A DNA stretch of 64,000 bases from JBEIHX01 sp040381075 (GCA_040381075.1 JBEIHX010000001.1:124001-188000); one strand, 5' to 3'; shown: positions 25,477 through 35,820, numbered from the stretch's first letter. A program made the numbers and translations. The notes: generated by a model from the sequence alone, not told the origin.

Positions 25477-26732
25477 CGCGTCTGGATCGACGCTTCGCGA
25501 CGCAGATCGCGCAGCCAGCGGCGTGCGAACATGCCGAGCTGCTGGTCAAAGAGCCGATCTTCAATTTCGTCCCGCCCGGGCACGCCCGACCCATCGGCGA
25601 AGCGGCGCGAGCAGACAACAAGGATCTGGCCTCCGCCGTCAGCGGCGAACGGCTCGCTGGCCTCGCCGGACTTCAGACCTTGCACGCGCGCCTGGACATC
25701 CGGGGCGAGGGTTGTTTCCTCGACCTCGCCCAGGTCATTGACAGCAGCGCCGCCGGCCCTGCGCGCCACCTCAGCAGCATTGGCGCAGCCGCGCAGCCGC
25801 TCGCGTGCGGAGCGCAGGCTGCGAAGGGTCGGTTCCGTGTCGCCGCGCGCCAGGATCTGGACGAGGGAAATGCGTGTCGGAGGGTTGGCCCCTTGCCGCT
25901 TGGCGCGCAGTTCCAGCACGTAGACGCCGCCCGGCACTTCGATTGGATCCGACAGGGCTGGAGCGCCGTCCGGCGGGGAGAGACGTTGCAGCGCGGTTTC
26001 GAACTCGGGCCGCAGCTCGCCTGACAGCATCCACCCGAGATCGCCGCCCTGCAGGGCGCTGGGCGAGGTCGAGTACTGCTGCGCGAGGGCTGCGAACGGC
26101 ACGTTCTGCTGGCGCACCTGATCGATCAGGGTGCGCGCAAACACACCGGCGCGCGCCTGTTCCTCCGGGGTCTCGGTGTCGAGGAAGATTTCACGCAACA
26201 GGTATTGCGGCTTCGTGGCGTTGGCTTCGATCCGCGACAGGGTTTCATTGATCTGTACGTTGGAGACGCGGATGCGTGATCCGTACCTGCCGCTGACCAG
26301 ACGTCGCCATGCGATCTCGGCGCGAACCTGGTCACGAAAGGTTGACACGCCGACGCCGGCGCGGCTGAGATCCTGTTCCAGCTGCGCGGCCGTTCCGCCA
26401 TTGCCGGCCGCGATCCGCGCAATTTCCTGATCGACGTCGGCGTCCTGCGGCGTCGCTTCAAACTTCTTCGCCTCCTGCAGCTGAAGCCGCTCATCGATCA
26501 GGGCGCGCAGCGCCTGGTCGCGGATCAGCGGCAGGGTCTGCTCGTCCGGCTGGATCCCGGTGGTGGCGATGATGAAGCGCATCCGCTGGCGCACGTCGTA
26601 GGTCGACACCACCTCGTCATTGACGATGGCCGCGACCGCTTCTGCGGCCTGGCTTCTTGCCGGCTGCGCAGCGGTGATCATCAGTCCAGTCGCCGCCAGG
26701 GCGCACAACACTCCGCGAAGCACCATCGTCAT
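25473..26732 (-). CDS. surA: Periplasmic chaperone / peptidyl-prolyl isomerase SurA
   Basis: This 419-residue exported protein escorts outer-membrane proteins to the Bam complex. A signal peptide is visible at residues 1-30 (hydrophobic core, then ARSQAAEA). The SurA N-terminal domain starts IVNDEVVSTYDVRQRMRFI. One parvulin-type domain is recognisable at about 195-300 (YLLREIFLDTETPEEQA, then GGDLGWMLSGEL). A second is degenerate or missing, as in other alphaproteobacterial SurA proteins as I recall them. It directly follows lptD (21 bases), a classic partnership because SurA is needed for LptD assembly. Confidence 0.93.
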   Translation of the reverse strand: MTMVLRGVLCALAATGLMITAAQPARSQAAEAVAAIVNDEVVSTYDVRQRMRFIIATTGIQPDEQTLPLIRDQALRALIDERLQLQEAKKFEATPQDADVDQEIARIAAGNGGTAAQLEQDLSRAGVGVSTFRDQVRAEIAWRRLVSGRYGSRIRVSNVQINETLSRIEANATKPQYLLREIFLDTETPEEQARAGVFARTLIDQVRQQNVPFAALAQQYSTSPSALQGGDLGWMLSGELRPEFETALQRLSPPDGAPALSDPIEVPGGVYVLELRAKRQGANPPTRISLVQILARGDTEPTLRSLRSARERLRGCANAAEVARRAGGAAVNDLGEVEETTLAPDVQARVQGLKSGEASEPFAADGGGQILVVCSRRFADGSGVPGRDEIEDRLFDQQLGMFARRWLRDLRREASIQTR

Positions 26733-26753
26733 CCCATCACTTTGCGCGCGGCT

Positions 26754-29045
26754 CTAGCGCATCTGCCGATTGACGCCATCCTCGCGTCCAATCTCTCCGA
26801 GAGTGGCGAGACCGATGCGGATACGCACCGAATTTGTCGGACCGATGACCGAATTGCGTGTTTCAGAGCGATCATAGCCCAACTGCACGAACATGCAGTC
26901 ATCCTGATAGATGAGACTGGTGGTCTGACGCAGGTCGAGCCGCGCTTCCAGGTCCCGCTGCACCTCATAGGCCAGCGACCAGCCTTTGAAGAGGCGCAAC
27001 TCCAGCCCGCCCGACACTTCCTCGGTTGAGACGCCAGTGAGCAATCCCGGGTTCTCGAAGATGCGCCGGTTGATTTTGAAGTACCGGGTGTTCGCGCGCA
27101 GCCGCCACAGTCGCCCCGACGCCGACGCATCGATGCGGTTCACCGTGAAGTCCTGCGGATCAAGCCGCATCCGGCTGGTCAGATTGAACCGTTTCGGCGC
27201 ATCGAAACTGACCTGCGCCACAATGTCGGATGTCTCGCCTGCGAGATTGGTCTCGCGCGAGAACTGCGGGTCTGGCGCGTCGCGCCAGCGTCGCGCCACC
27301 AGCGCGCTCGCCTGTGCGCCGCCCTTCCAGCGCGCGGTCGCCCGCACCCCGGCGGCGGCCCGCGCGCCGCTCTCGTACAGGTCGAAGTTCGGCGCGCCGT
27401 TCGGGCGAAACACGCTGCTGTCGTCCAGTTCGAAGCGCTGGGCGTCTTCGTTGGGAATGCGCGGATCGTAGACGTCGGACACACCGACGGCGGCCATGGC
27501 GATCGGTTCGATCACCGTGTCGACCACCCGGCCCGGGCGCACGAAGGGCATGCGCGCCTCAGCCCCTGCGAGCGCGACCGTGCGCGAGAACCTCGCGTCC
27601 TTGCCCATGGCGGGGTTGGCGATGTCAAAGAAATCGGCCCGCGCCTCTGCGAAGGGCTTGAGCATGAGCCCCGGTCCGACAATGCGGTTTGCTTCCCAGG
27701 CTGCTCCGCCGCTCACCCGTCGGCTGTCGGATCCCACGGAGCGCTCAAGCGCGGCGCTTGACGCGTTCAGGCTGACCCGTCCGCCCAGCACGCGCAGATC
27801 AGGGCTCCATTGCGCCGTGATGTAGGGCAGCACATTTGGCAGGGATTGCGGCGCCTCGCCTTCCGTCGTGCTCTGGAAGGACAGCGCGGCGACCTGCACC
27901 GAATAGGAATCGGATACGCCGTTCAGATAGAGCTGCGAGGCGAGCCGTTCAGGGCGCGTGCGATAGAGCCCGCGATCCTTGTTCGCGTTGGGAATGTCGT
28001 AGCGGCGGATGTAGTTCACGTCCGATGTCCGCTCTGCGCCGAACCCCCATTGCCAATCCTTGGCGATGTCGAACTCGCCGGCTGCAAATACATGGCTGCG
28101 CGCGGTGTCGTCGCCAAACTTGTCGCCGTCGCTGTTGAACAGAAGATCCTTGCCGAGCGAGAACTCTGCTCCGACTTCGCCGGAGTAGAACCGGCGCCGG
28201 TATTCGCCGAGCAGGATTGGACGCACGCGCTCGGAAATGCGCGGCGTGACTGTCAGGTCCTGATAGGGTGAGATGGCCCAGATATAGGGTTGTTCGTAGA
28301 AGGCGCCGAACTTGGAATTGCGCCCGCCGAACGGCGGCAGGAAGCCCGATCGGCGCTCCGAACTCGGGTCGGGGTGCGAAAAATAGGGCAGGTAAAGCAC
28401 GGGCACGCCGCGGATCTCGAAGACCGCGTCGTTATAGGTGATCATCTGCGATTGGGCGTCCTGGACGGCGCGCCGTGCACGCAACGACCAGGTTGGGCCG
28501 CCGCCGTCCGGTTTGTCGGCGCACAGCTTGCAGGCCGTATAGATCACGCGATTGAGAACATTGCGCACGCCTTCCTGGCGCACGGCGCTGGCGGCGGCGA
28601 CGGTGGCGTTGGGGGCGAGCGAGCTCGAGAACTGGGTCGCGACCCCATCGCCCAGCTTGTCGTCCACCTCCACTTCGTCGGCGTAACGGACCGAGCCGTC
28701 GGGATCGATGATCTGCACGTCGCCCGACGCGCGCACCTTGCGCGCTGCGGGATCGTAGATAACCGTATTGGCGCGCAGGATCCTGCCCTGGTAGCGGGCT
28801 TCGACATCGCCCTGGGCTGTAATGATCTGCGACCCTTCCTCCTGGATGAGCGAATTGGCCTCCAGGAGAACGGTCTCTGTGGCGCTGGCCGGGTTCTCGG
28901 CGGGCGGCGTCTCCTGCGCCTGAGCGGGGTCAAAGGCGAATGAGGCCGCCACAAGCGCCATGGCGAGCTGGGCCGTTCGTTCGCTGCGCCGCACCCGTGC
29001 GGACTCGACGGTGTCTTTCGTCGGATCGGTCCAGCTTGGACCCAT
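26754..29045 (-). CDS. lptD: LPS-assembly protein LptD
   Basis: This 763-residue outer-membrane barrel inserts lipopolysaccharide into the outer leaflet together with LptE. A signal peptide (about 20-45, ending DPAQAQ) precedes an LptA/OstA-like N-terminal domain (about 60-170). The remaining residues form the large beta-barrel typical of LptD, and a nearby Cys pair (ACKLC) may join disulfides. I start at the ATG at 29045, which has an excellent AGGGGAAG Shine-Dalgarno; an upstream ATG at 29084 lacks one. It lies 92 bases after lptG and 21 before surA. No lptE is in the window. Confidence 0.94.
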   Translation of the reverse strand: MGPSWTDPTKDTVESARVRRSERTAQLAMALVAASFAFDPAQAQETPPAENPASATETVLLEANSLIQEEGSQIITAQGDVEARYQGRILRANTVIYDPAARKVRASGDVQIIDPDGSVRYADEVEVDDKLGDGVATQFSSSLAPNATVAAASAVRQEGVRNVLNRVIYTACKLCADKPDGGGPTWSLRARRAVQDAQSQMITYNDAVFEIRGVPVLYLPYFSHPDPSSERRSGFLPPFGGRNSKFGAFYEQPYIWAISPYQDLTVTPRISERVRPILLGEYRRRFYSGEVGAEFSLGKDLLFNSDGDKFGDDTARSHVFAAGEFDIAKDWQWGFGAERTSDVNYIRRYDIPNANKDRGLYRTRPERLASQLYLNGVSDSYSVQVAALSFQSTTEGEAPQSLPNVLPYITAQWSPDLRVLGGRVSLNASSAALERSVGSDSRRVSGGAAWEANRIVGPGLMLKPFAEARADFFDIANPAMGKDARFSRTVALAGAEARMPFVRPGRVVDTVIEPIAMAAVGVSDVYDPRIPNEDAQRFELDDSSVFRPNGAPNFDLYESGARAAAGVRATARWKGGAQASALVARRWRDAPDPQFSRETNLAGETSDIVAQVSFDAPKRFNLTSRMRLDPQDFTVNRIDASASGRLWRLRANTRYFKINRRIFENPGLLTGVSTEEVSGGLELRLFKGWSLAYEVQRDLEARLDLRQTTSLIYQDDCMFVQLGYDRSETRNSVIGPTNSVRIRIGLATLGEIGREDGVNRQMR

Positions 29046-29137
29046 GTTCTTCCCCTGACGTGACTCGCCCGCTCTGACGCCCACTGCGTGCTTAATCGAG
29101 CCCCAGGGCAGCGTCCAGCCTTGTGCGTCCGCCAGCC

Positions 29138-30256
29138 TCAGCCGTCCTCACGATAGGCGATCAGCGCCAACGCCAGACACAGCGCCGCGACTGGCGGCGA
29201 CCAGGCTGCGATCGGGGCCGGCGCGAGCTCTGCCGCCGCGAAGGCGCCCGAGAGAGAATCGACAAAGATCAGCGCAACGCCGCTCGCGATGGCGGCGCCT
29301 GCCGCTGCGGCCAGGCCGCCAAGCCGCGCCAGACGCAGGCAAAAGGCGGCGGCGAACGCCGCCATCGCCGCAAACAGCACGGCGCGGGCGAGGAGGCGCT
29401 GTCGACGGTGTTCATAGCGGGCGGCCGAGAAACCGGCCCGGCGGGTGTTTTCGATCACCCGCGGCAGATCATAGATCGACATCGTCTCCGGCGACTGAAT
29501 GCGGGTCAGCAGGGTGTCGGGCGCGAGCCCGGTCGGCACCGCGAGCTGCGCCGCCCGATCGGTGACTGCGCCGGCCCGGTTCTCTGTTGCGCCGTAGAGC
29601 TGCCAGAAGCCGTCGCGCAGTTCGGCGTGGCGCGCATCGATGCGTCGCTCGAACACGGTCTCGCCTTCGCTGTCGCGGGTGAAGAAATAAATCGTCACGT
29701 CATCCAGCGCCGAGACGCCCTTTGCGGCGGCGCGTCCCTTGACGATTTCCTGCCCGCGCTCATCGCCCTGGCGCAGCCAGACATACTCCGCCGGTTGGCC
29801 TGGCGCCGGCTGGCGGACGCCGCCGGCGCCCTTGGCGAGCGCCGCCTTGGTTGCCTCGTATTCCCGGTTGAGGGACACGGACACCGGATCAATGATGAAT
29901 GTCGTGGTCAGGCCCAGCAGCACTGCGGTCGCGATGGTCGGGCTGGCGAACCGCCACGCCGAGACGCCGCCGGCGCGCAACGCGGAGAGCTCGCTGGAGC
30001 GGTTCAGCTGCACAAAGCACAGGATCGAGCCGATCAGCACGATGAACGCGAGCGCCTCCTGGATCAGGCTTGGGGCACGCATGGCCGTCAGGCTTGCGGC
30101 GGTGAAAAGGCCAGCGTTGGTGTCGCCGCCAACGGTGCGCATCTGCTCGACGACGTCGACGAGGAATATCGAAAACAGCACCACCAGCAGGGTAATGCCG
30201 AAACTCTGGCCCGTGCGCCAGAGCAGGTAGCGGCCGAGGCGGGTGGTCAGAAACAT
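29138..30256 (-). CDS. lptG: LPS export permease LptG
   Basis: This 372-residue inner-membrane subunit of the LptB2FG transporter extracts lipopolysaccharide. Six membrane segments, three at each end, flank a periplasmic beta-jellyroll domain (about 140-270), as in the YjgP/YjgQ family. The first cytoplasmic loop contains RSSELSALRAGGVS, the coupling-helix motif for LptB. The ATG at 30256 begins MFLTTRLGRYLLWRT. A longer frame upstream translates the lptF repeat out of frame and is rejected. It follows lptF by four bases. Confidence 0.95.
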   Translation of the reverse strand: MFLTTRLGRYLLWRTGQSFGITLLVVLFSIFLVDVVEQMRTVGGDTNAGLFTAASLTAMRAPSLIQEALAFIVLIGSILCFVQLNRSSELSALRAGGVSAWRFASPTIATAVLLGLTTTFIIDPVSVSLNREYEATKAALAKGAGGVRQPAPGQPAEYVWLRQGDERGQEIVKGRAAAKGVSALDDVTIYFFTRDSEGETVFERRIDARHAELRDGFWQLYGATENRAGAVTDRAAQLAVPTGLAPDTLLTRIQSPETMSIYDLPRVIENTRRAGFSAARYEHRRQRLLARAVLFAAMAAFAAAFCLRLARLGGLAAAAGAAIASGVALIFVDSLSGAFAAAELAPAPIAAWSPPVAALCLALALIAYREDG

Positions 30257-30260
30257 GATC

Positions 30261-31454
30261 CTAGCCCGGGCTGTGCTGGAGGGGGGAGGGCCTGTCGACG
30301 CCGGGCCTGTCAACGCCGGGCCTGTCAACGCCGGGCCTGTCAACGCCGGGCGGGATACGCCGCCGCGCGCGGCGCTTTCGGCCCAGCATCAGCCAGCACA
30401 GTGCGACAAGCGCAGCGCCGATGGGCACAGCGTATTGCACCCAGTTCAGGCTTGGATCGTCGGCCGCCGTCTGTTGCAGCGTCAGGGTCGCAAGACGCAC
30501 CACAAGCCCGGCTGCGACGCCGATCAGGATGCGCCGGGCAAAGCCCCGGCGGCTGAAGTCGCCGCCCAGCACGGCGATGGCTGCGATCAGCACGAGCGCG
30601 AAATTGACGAGGGGCGAGGCGAGCCGGTGGTGACCCTCCGCCAGCAGTTTGTCGCTGTTCCTGCTATCGTAATAATTGGTCATGTCGGGGTAAAGCAGCT
30701 CTGGGAGAAAGCGGTCGGACGGCTTGAGCACGAGGTCGCGCTCCCGGGTGAGAAACGGTCCGAGATCAAAGACGTAACGTCGAAAGTCGCCAAACTGCAT
30801 CTGACCGTTTTGATCGATGCGCTGCACTGTGCCGTCCGACATCACGATGGCCGGCGCGCCGTCGACCGACGCGAGCAGACCTGTCCGCGCGGTGTAGGTC
30901 ACCCGCTCGCTGGGATTGCGCACGTCGTCGATCAGCAGCGCCCGCAGATCACCGCCTGGACGCACTTCGCGCGCGTAGAATGTCAGGCCCGGCGCAGGAT
31001 TGGTGAAAATCCCCTCGCGCAGGAGCGCCCCGGTCAGGTTCCCGCGGGCCTCGAACAGAGTTTCGCGCATCTCCCGATAGGCGGCCGGCTGCACGAAAAG
31101 ATTGATCGCAAGGTGCGCCAGCGCCGCGTAGGTCGCAAGCCGCAGCAGCGGCGAGACGACCGTCCAGGGCGACATCCCGGACGTTTGGGCGACCACCAGT
31201 TCGCTTTCTGTCTGCAGCCGGTTGAGCGCCGACATCGTGCCGAAAAACAGCGCCAGCGGCAGAATAATGGCGATCAGCTGCGGTGTGGCGAGCAGGGTCA
31301 CCCACAGATAGGTCATGGCGCTTGAGCGCTCTTCAATGATAAGGTCGAGCTGGCTCAGCCCCTGGGTGAGAAGCGCGATCGCAGACAGAATTCCAAGGAT
31401 CGCCAGCGTTGGACCAAGGATCTGGCGAAACAGGTAGGCCTGGAAGATTCTCAT
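30261..31454 (-). CDS. lptF: LPS export permease LptF
   Basis: This 397-residue partner of LptG has the same architecture: helices 1-3, a periplasmic domain (about 130-270) and helices 4-6. The coupling loop reads ESELVVAQTSGMSPW. The start MRIFQAYLFRQILGPT at 31454 is typical; the longer open frame upstream lacks support. The C-terminus is unusual: after the last helix and RRARRRIPP come four copies of Gly-Val-Asp-Arg-Pro, encoded by a perfect 15-bp repeat, then a short tail. This cytoplasmic extension is probably dispensable. It heads the lptF-lptG-lptD-surA-pdxA-rsmA operon. Confidence 0.95.
   Translation of the reverse strand: MRIFQAYLFRQILGPTLAILGILSAIALLTQGLSQLDLIIEERSSAMTYLWVTLLATPQLIAIILPLALFFGTMSALNRLQTESELVVAQTSGMSPWTVVSPLLRLATYAALAHLAINLFVQPAAYREMRETLFEARGNLTGALLREGIFTNPAPGLTFYAREVRPGGDLRALLIDDVRNPSERVTYTARTGLLASVDGAPAIVMSDGTVQRIDQNGQMQFGDFRRYVFDLGPFLTRERDLVLKPSDRFLPELLYPDMTNYYDSRNSDKLLAEGHHRLASPLVNFALVLIAAIAVLGGDFSRRGFARRILIGVAAGLVVRLATLTLQQTAADDPSLNWVQYAVPIGAALVALCWLMLGRKRRARRRIPPGVDRPGVDRPGVDRPGVDRPSPLQHSPG
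30288..30347. repeat. 15-bp in-frame tandem repeat at the lptF 3' end
   Basis: Four units begin at 30288, 30303, 30318 and 30333, with sequence GGGCCTGTCAACGCC; the first copy has G in place of the first A of the unit's AA pair. On the coding strand they encode GVDRP four times at the extreme C-terminus of LptF. Confidence 0.95.
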
Positions 31455-31706
31455 GCCTGCTCCGCCGACCTGTCGTCGCCTCAGTTGCGCCTGCACCAGC
31501 CAGGCGATGCGCGGCTGCACGCAGCAGCCAGTCGGCATCACCCCCGCCCCTGGCGTTGCGCGCAGCGCATCCGGACAGGCGACGCTTTCGCCTTTCCGCA
31601 TGATCGGTTAGCACTCGCGCCTGGACGGCGGAAGCGGCGGATCATGCCGCCTCCGTGGGACGCTTGCATACGGCGCTCGATGCGCACGCTCCACAGGAGA
31701 ATCATT

Positions 31707-33197
31707 ATGGACGTATCGTTTGTCAGCAATGTGGACGCCGCTGACGCAGCCGTGGTCGCCGTCGGCGATGATGGCGCTCTGAGCCCGTCCGGGGTGCGGA
31801 TCGACAAAGCCAGCAAAGGCGCCCTGTCGTCCGCCCTCAGGGCGGTGGCGTTCAAAGGCAGCATGGGCCGCAGTCTGGAGGTCGCCGGCGCGCAGGGCGC
31901 GCCTGCGCGCGTGCTTGCTGTCGGGGTCGGCGCCCTCGCGGACTTCGACGCCAGGGCTGCCGAGCTGTACGCGGCGCACGCAGTCAAACGCCTGCTCACC
32001 GCGGGCGCCAAGACCGTGGCGATCACAGTCGACGAGGGCAGGGGTGCGGCGGGCGAGCTTGCCGCCCACGCCGCGCTCGGCGCGCGCCTGGCCGCATATC
32101 GGTTTGAAACCTACCGGGCCAGGACGCTCGCCGCCAAACCGGATCAGCGCGCATCCATCGCCAAACTGCAGATCGCGACCGCCGACGCCCGGGGGGCTGG
32201 GCGGGCCTGGGACGGACTGAAGCCGGTCGCCGACGGCGTCACGTGGGCCCGCGACCTTGTCGCTGAACCGCCGAACGTTCTGTATCCAGAGGAATTTGCA
32301 AGACGCATCTCCGCCCTGACCAAGCTTGGCGTCGAGGTGACGGTTCTTGGCGAGAAGGAGATGCAGAAACTCGGCATGGGCGCGCTTCTGGGAGTCGGCC
32401 AGGGCAGCGTTCGGGAGAGCCAGATCGCAGTGATGTCATGGCGGGGCGCGGCGCGGTCGAAGGCGCCGCTGGCGCTTGTCGGCAAGGGGCTGTGCTTTGA
32501 TTCCGGGGGCATTTCGATCAAGCCTGCCGACGGCATGCAGGAAATGAAGGGCGACATGGCCGGGGCGGCTGCGGTGGTCGGGGCGATGCATGCGATCGCC
32601 GCGCGCAAGGCCAGGGCGAATGTTGTGGGCGTGGTGGGCCTGGTTGAAAACATGCCGGACGGCGCAGCGCAGCGGCCCGGCGACATCGTCACCTCGATGT
32701 CAGGTCAGACGATTGAAATCATCAACACCGATGCTGAGGGTCGGCTCGTCCTGTGCGACGTGCTCCATTATGTCCAGGAGGAGCTCAAGCCGGCCGCGAT
32801 TGTGGATTTGGCGACGCTGACCGGAGCGATCATCATTTCTCTCGGTCACGAGCATGCTGGCCTGTTCTCCAATGACGACGCGCTTGCCGACGCCCTGCGC
32901 GACGCCGGCGCGAGCGAAGGCGAAAAGGTTTGGCGCCTGCCGATGGGCGCGGCCTACGACAAGATCATCGATTCCAAGTTCGCCGATGTGATGAACTCCG
33001 GCGGACGCCCGGCCGGATCAATCACCGCTGCGCAGTTCCTGCGGCGCTTTATCAAGGACGGCATGGCGTGGGCGCACCTCGACATTGCGGGCACGGCCTG
33101 GCAGCCGGGCAACGACGACCCGCGCAATCCGGGATGGGCGTCAGGCTGGGGCGTGCGGCTCCTCAATCGCCTGGTGTGCGATCGTTACGAGGACTAG
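31707..33197 (+). CDS. pepA: Leucyl aminopeptidase (M17)
   Basis: This 496-residue cytosolic zinc/manganese aminopeptidase has the C-terminal catalytic domain signature NTDAEGRLVL, preceded by LVGKGLCFDSGGISIKP. Lys and Asp metal ligands lie in these two motifs and in GDMAGAAAVVG. The ATG at 31707 follows CAGGAGA; a long in-frame upstream extension crosses the intergenic region and is rejected. It is transcribed away from lptF and is followed six bases later by holC, as in many proteobacteria. Confidence 0.96.
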   Translation: MDVSFVSNVDAADAAVVAVGDDGALSPSGVRIDKASKGALSSALRAVAFKGSMGRSLEVAGAQGAPARVLAVGVGALADFDARAAELYAAHAVKRLLTAGAKTVAITVDEGRGAAGELAAHAALGARLAAYRFETYRARTLAAKPDQRASIAKLQIATADARGAGRAWDGLKPVADGVTWARDLVAEPPNVLYPEEFARRISALTKLGVEVTVLGEKEMQKLGMGALLGVGQGSVRESQIAVMSWRGAARSKAPLALVGKGLCFDSGGISIKPADGMQEMKGDMAGAAAVVGAMHAIAARKARANVVGVVGLVENMPDGAAQRPGDIVTSMSGQTIEIINTDAEGRLVLCDVLHYVQEELKPAAIVDLATLTGAIIISLGHEHAGLFSNDDALADALRDAGASEGEKVWRLPMGAAYDKIIDSKFADVMNSGGRPAGSITAAQFLRRFIKDGMAWAHLDIAGTAWQPGNDDPRNPGWASGWGVRLLNRLVCDRYED

Positions 33198-33203
33198 ACG
33201 GCG

Positions 33204-33686
33204 ATGGCGCAAGAGGCGGCGTCCGGGGAGTTGTGGTTCTACCATCTGGACGGGAGCACCCTGGAGGCCGCCCTGCCGCCGCTGCTCGAGAAGTGTCTCG
33301 AGCGAGGCTGGCGCGCGCTGGTGGTTGGGGCGGCCATGGAGCGCCTGGAGGCGCTCGACGAGCTGTTGTGGACCTGGCGCGATGACGCGTTCCTGCCGCA
33401 TGGCGTCGAGGGGCCGGATGCGGCGCGCCAGCCGATCCTGCTCACCACGGCGCTTGAGAACCGCAACCAGGCGCAGGCGGTGTTTCTGACGGACGCCTCA
33501 GTGATCGCTGGAATGAAGTCCGTTGCACTGCCGGGCGTCGAGCGGGTTGTGGTGCTGTTCGATGGCGCTGATGAGGACGCCCTGACGCATGCGCGCGCCG
33601 CCTGGAAGCAGGCGAAGGCGGAGGGGCGCGCTGTCTCCTACTGGCGCCAGGACGCCGCGGGCCGCTTTGTGCGCCAGGGCGGCTGA
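33204..33686 (+). CDS. holC: DNA polymerase III chi subunit
   Basis: This 160-residue protein links the clamp loader to single-strand binding protein. The family pattern is clear: LWFYHLDGSTLEAALPPLLEK at the start, the middle DDAFLPHGVEG, and LFDGADEDALTHARAAWKQ near the end. It is six bases behind pepA, a widely conserved arrangement. Confidence 0.93.
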   Translation: MAQEAASGELWFYHLDGSTLEAALPPLLEKCLERGWRALVVGAAMERLEALDELLWTWRDDAFLPHGVEGPDAARQPILLTTALENRNQAQAVFLTDASVIAGMKSVALPGVERVVVLFDGADEDALTHARAAWKQAKAEGRAVSYWRQDAAGRFVRQGG

Positions 33687-33785
33687 GTCACGCCGGCCGC
33701 CGGCATGAGATCAACCGAGCCCTGGCGGGGACGCCTGGCGCTGCTGCGACGTCAGCGTCAGGCAGACCGGTCAAGGACGATCGCT

Positions 33786-33832
33786 GGGATTGTTTGCCGG
33801 GATTGTTTGCCGGGATTGTTTGCCGGGATTGC
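33786..33832. repeat. 13-bp tandem repeat, three and a half copies
   Basis: GGGATTGTTTGCC repeats perfectly at 33786, 33799 and 33812, followed by a truncated copy at 33825. It fills the space between the convergent holC and pckA 3' ends. Confidence 0.93.
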
Positions 33833-33855
33833 TGAGCCGCCTGACGGGCGGCTCA
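33833..33855. terminator. Hairpin at the pckA 3' end
   Basis: A 9-bp perfect stem (TGAGCCGCC with GGCGGCTCA, 5-base loop) covers the pckA stop codon. There is no U-tract on either side, so it may be a weak terminator for pckA and holC or only an RNA-stabilising hairpin. Confidence 0.35.
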
Positions 33856-35721
33856 TTCAGCCGCCACCGCGCGCGCTGGCTGGGTGTGCGCCCCCGATTC
33901 TGTCGCCGCCGCCTCAAGACGGGCGATCAGGGCCTCGTACTCAGCCCACAGGTCCTGCGGCAACCGATCGCCGAACACCGCGTAATGGTCGGGGATGAGG
34001 CCCGCTTCCTCCCGCCAGACGGCCGGATCGACCGAGAGAAGGACGTCGAGGGCCCCATCGCTCAGGGCCAGGCCCGACAGATCGAGCGCTGCGGGCGTGG
34101 GCAGGCGGCCGATCGGCGTCTCCTGCGCTGGCGCCGTGCCTTCGATACGCTCAACGATCCACTTCAGAACGCGTGCGTTCTCGCCAAATCCGGGCCACAG
34201 GAACGAGCCATCCGGGCCTTTGCGGAACCAGTTGACAAAGAAGATTTTCGGCAGCTTCCCGGCGTCTGCGCCGGCCCCGATCCTGAGCCAATGGGCGAAA
34301 TAATCGCCCATATTGTACCCGCAGAAGGGGAGCATCGCGAAGGGATCCCGGCGCAGTTCGCCGATCCTGTTTTCCGCCGCGGCGGTGCCCTCTGAGGCCA
34401 CGTTGGAGGCCATGAACACGCCGTGACGCCAATCGAAGGCTTCGGTGACCAGCGGAACAGCGCTGGCGCGCCGACCGCCGAACAGGATCGCCGAGATCGG
34501 CACGCCCGCGGGATCCTGCCATTCCGGCGCAATGGCCGGGCATTGATCGGCTGGCGCCGCGAAGCGTGCGTTGGGATGGGCGGCTGGCTCGCCGAGCGCT
34601 GGCGACCATGGACGGCCCTTCCAGTCGGTCAGGCCGGACGGCGGGTCCTTCGTGAGCCCCTCCCACCAGACATCGCCGTCGTCGGTCAGGGCGACGTTTG
34701 TGAAGATGGTGTTGGCCCGCAGGGTGTCCAGCGCATTCTTGTTGGTCGCCGCACTCGTGCCCGGCGCGACGCCGAAGAAACCGGCTTCCGGGTTGATGGC
34801 ATACAGGCGGCCATCATCCGCGAAGCGCATCCAGGCGATATCGTCTCCGACGGTTTCTGCAGTCCATCCAGGCAGGGTCGGCTGCAGCATCGCCAGATTG
34901 GTCTTGCCGCAGGCGCTTGGGAACGCAGCGGCAATGTAATGGGATTTGCCGGCCGGGGAGGTCAGTTTCAGGATGAGCATGTGCTCGGCGAGCCAGCCCT
35001 CATCACGCGCCATGACCCCAGCGATGCGCAGGGCGTAACATTTCTTGCCCAGAAGGGCGTTGCCGCCATAGCCGGACCCGAACGACCATATCTCGCGCGT
35101 TTCCGGATAGTGGACGATCCACTTTTCCTGGTTGCACGGCCAGGCGACATCCCTGTCTCCCGGCGCCAGAGGGGCCCCGAGCGAGTGAACCGCAGGGACG
35201 AAGAAACCCTCCTCGCCCAGCTGGTCGAGCGCCGCCTGACCCATTCGGGTCATCACCCGCATGGACACGGCGACATACGCGCTGTCGGTGACCTCAACGC
35301 CGAGGGCGGAGATTTTTGACCCAAGGGGCCCCATGCAGAAGGGGACGACGTACATGGTGCGCCCGCGCATGGCGCCGGCGAACAGACCGTTCAGGCGCGT
35401 GCGCATCTCGGAGGGATCGGCCCAGTTGTTGGTGGGCCCCGCGTCAATTTCGCGCTGCGAGCAGATGAACGTCCGGCTCTCCACCCGGGCGACATCCCTG
35501 GGATCGGATGCGGCGTAGAACGAATTGGCGCGCCTGGCGGGATTGAGCGGCGTCAGTGTGCCAGCCGCGACCAGCTGGCCGGTCAGGGTTTCCCATTCGG
35601 CGTCCGAGCCATCACACCAGTGCACACGATCGGGCTGGGTGAGGTCGGCGATCTCGCGGACCCAGGCCAGCAGTTGTTTGTGTCGCGTCGGAGCGGCGTC
35701 GAGGCCCGGAATCGTGCTCAC
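33853..35721 (-). CDS. pckA: Phosphoenolpyruvate carboxykinase (GTP)
   Basis: This 622-residue cytosolic enzyme interconverts oxaloacetate and PEP with GTP/GDP. The GTP-type signature [14 protein letters not shown] holds the P-loop and active-site cysteine. Further conserved pieces are [27 protein letters not shown] and [15 protein letters not shown]. Length and motifs separate it clearly from the ATP-type enzyme of about 530 residues found in rhizobia. The GTG start has AGGGAGA upstream. A PPDK gene 16 kb away serves the same metabolic node. Confidence 0.96.
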   Translation of the reverse strand: MSTIPGLDAAPTRHKQLLAWVREIADLTQPDRVHWCDGSDAEWETLTGQLVAAGTLTPLNPARRANSFYAASDPRDVARVESRTFICSQREIDAGPTNNWADPSEMRTRLNGLFAGAMRGRTMYVVPFCMGPLGSKISALGVEVTDSAYVAVSMRVMTRMGQAALDQLGEEGFFVPAVHSLGAPLAPGDRDVAWPCNQEKWIVHYPETREIWSFGSGYGGNALLGKKCYALRIAGVMARDEGWLAEHMLILKLTSPAGKSHYIAAAFPSACGKTNLAMLQPTLPGWTAETVGDDIAWMRFADDGRLYAINPEAGFFGVAPGTSAATNKNALDTLRANTIFTNVALTDDGDVWWEGLTKDPPSGLTDWKGRPWSPALGEPAAHPNARFAAPADQCPAIAPEWQDPAGVPISAILFGGRRASAVPLVTEAFDWRHGVFMASNVASEGTAAAENRIGELRRDPFAMLPFCGYNMGDYFAHWLRIGAGADAGKLPKIFFVNWFRKGPDGSFLWPGFGENARVLKWIVERIEGTAPAQETPIGRLPTPAALDLSGLALSDGALDVLLSVDPAVWREEAGLIPDHYAVFGDRLPQDLWAEYEALIARLEAAATESGAHTQPARAVAAE

Positions 35722-35820
35722 CTGCGATCTCCCTCAAGTCAGCGCCATTGAGGCGCCTGGCTCTGCATCCCCACCCGACGGCGTGCGCCGCCGGAATTCG
35801 CGCTCTTGCCCTGTCGCCCC

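Noticed and set aside
31609..31617. TTAGCACTC resembling half of a CIRCE (HrcA) operator upstream of pepA
   Set aside because: The required inverted half GAGTGCTAA nine bases away is absent. A similar lone half-site near 61196 fails for the same reason.
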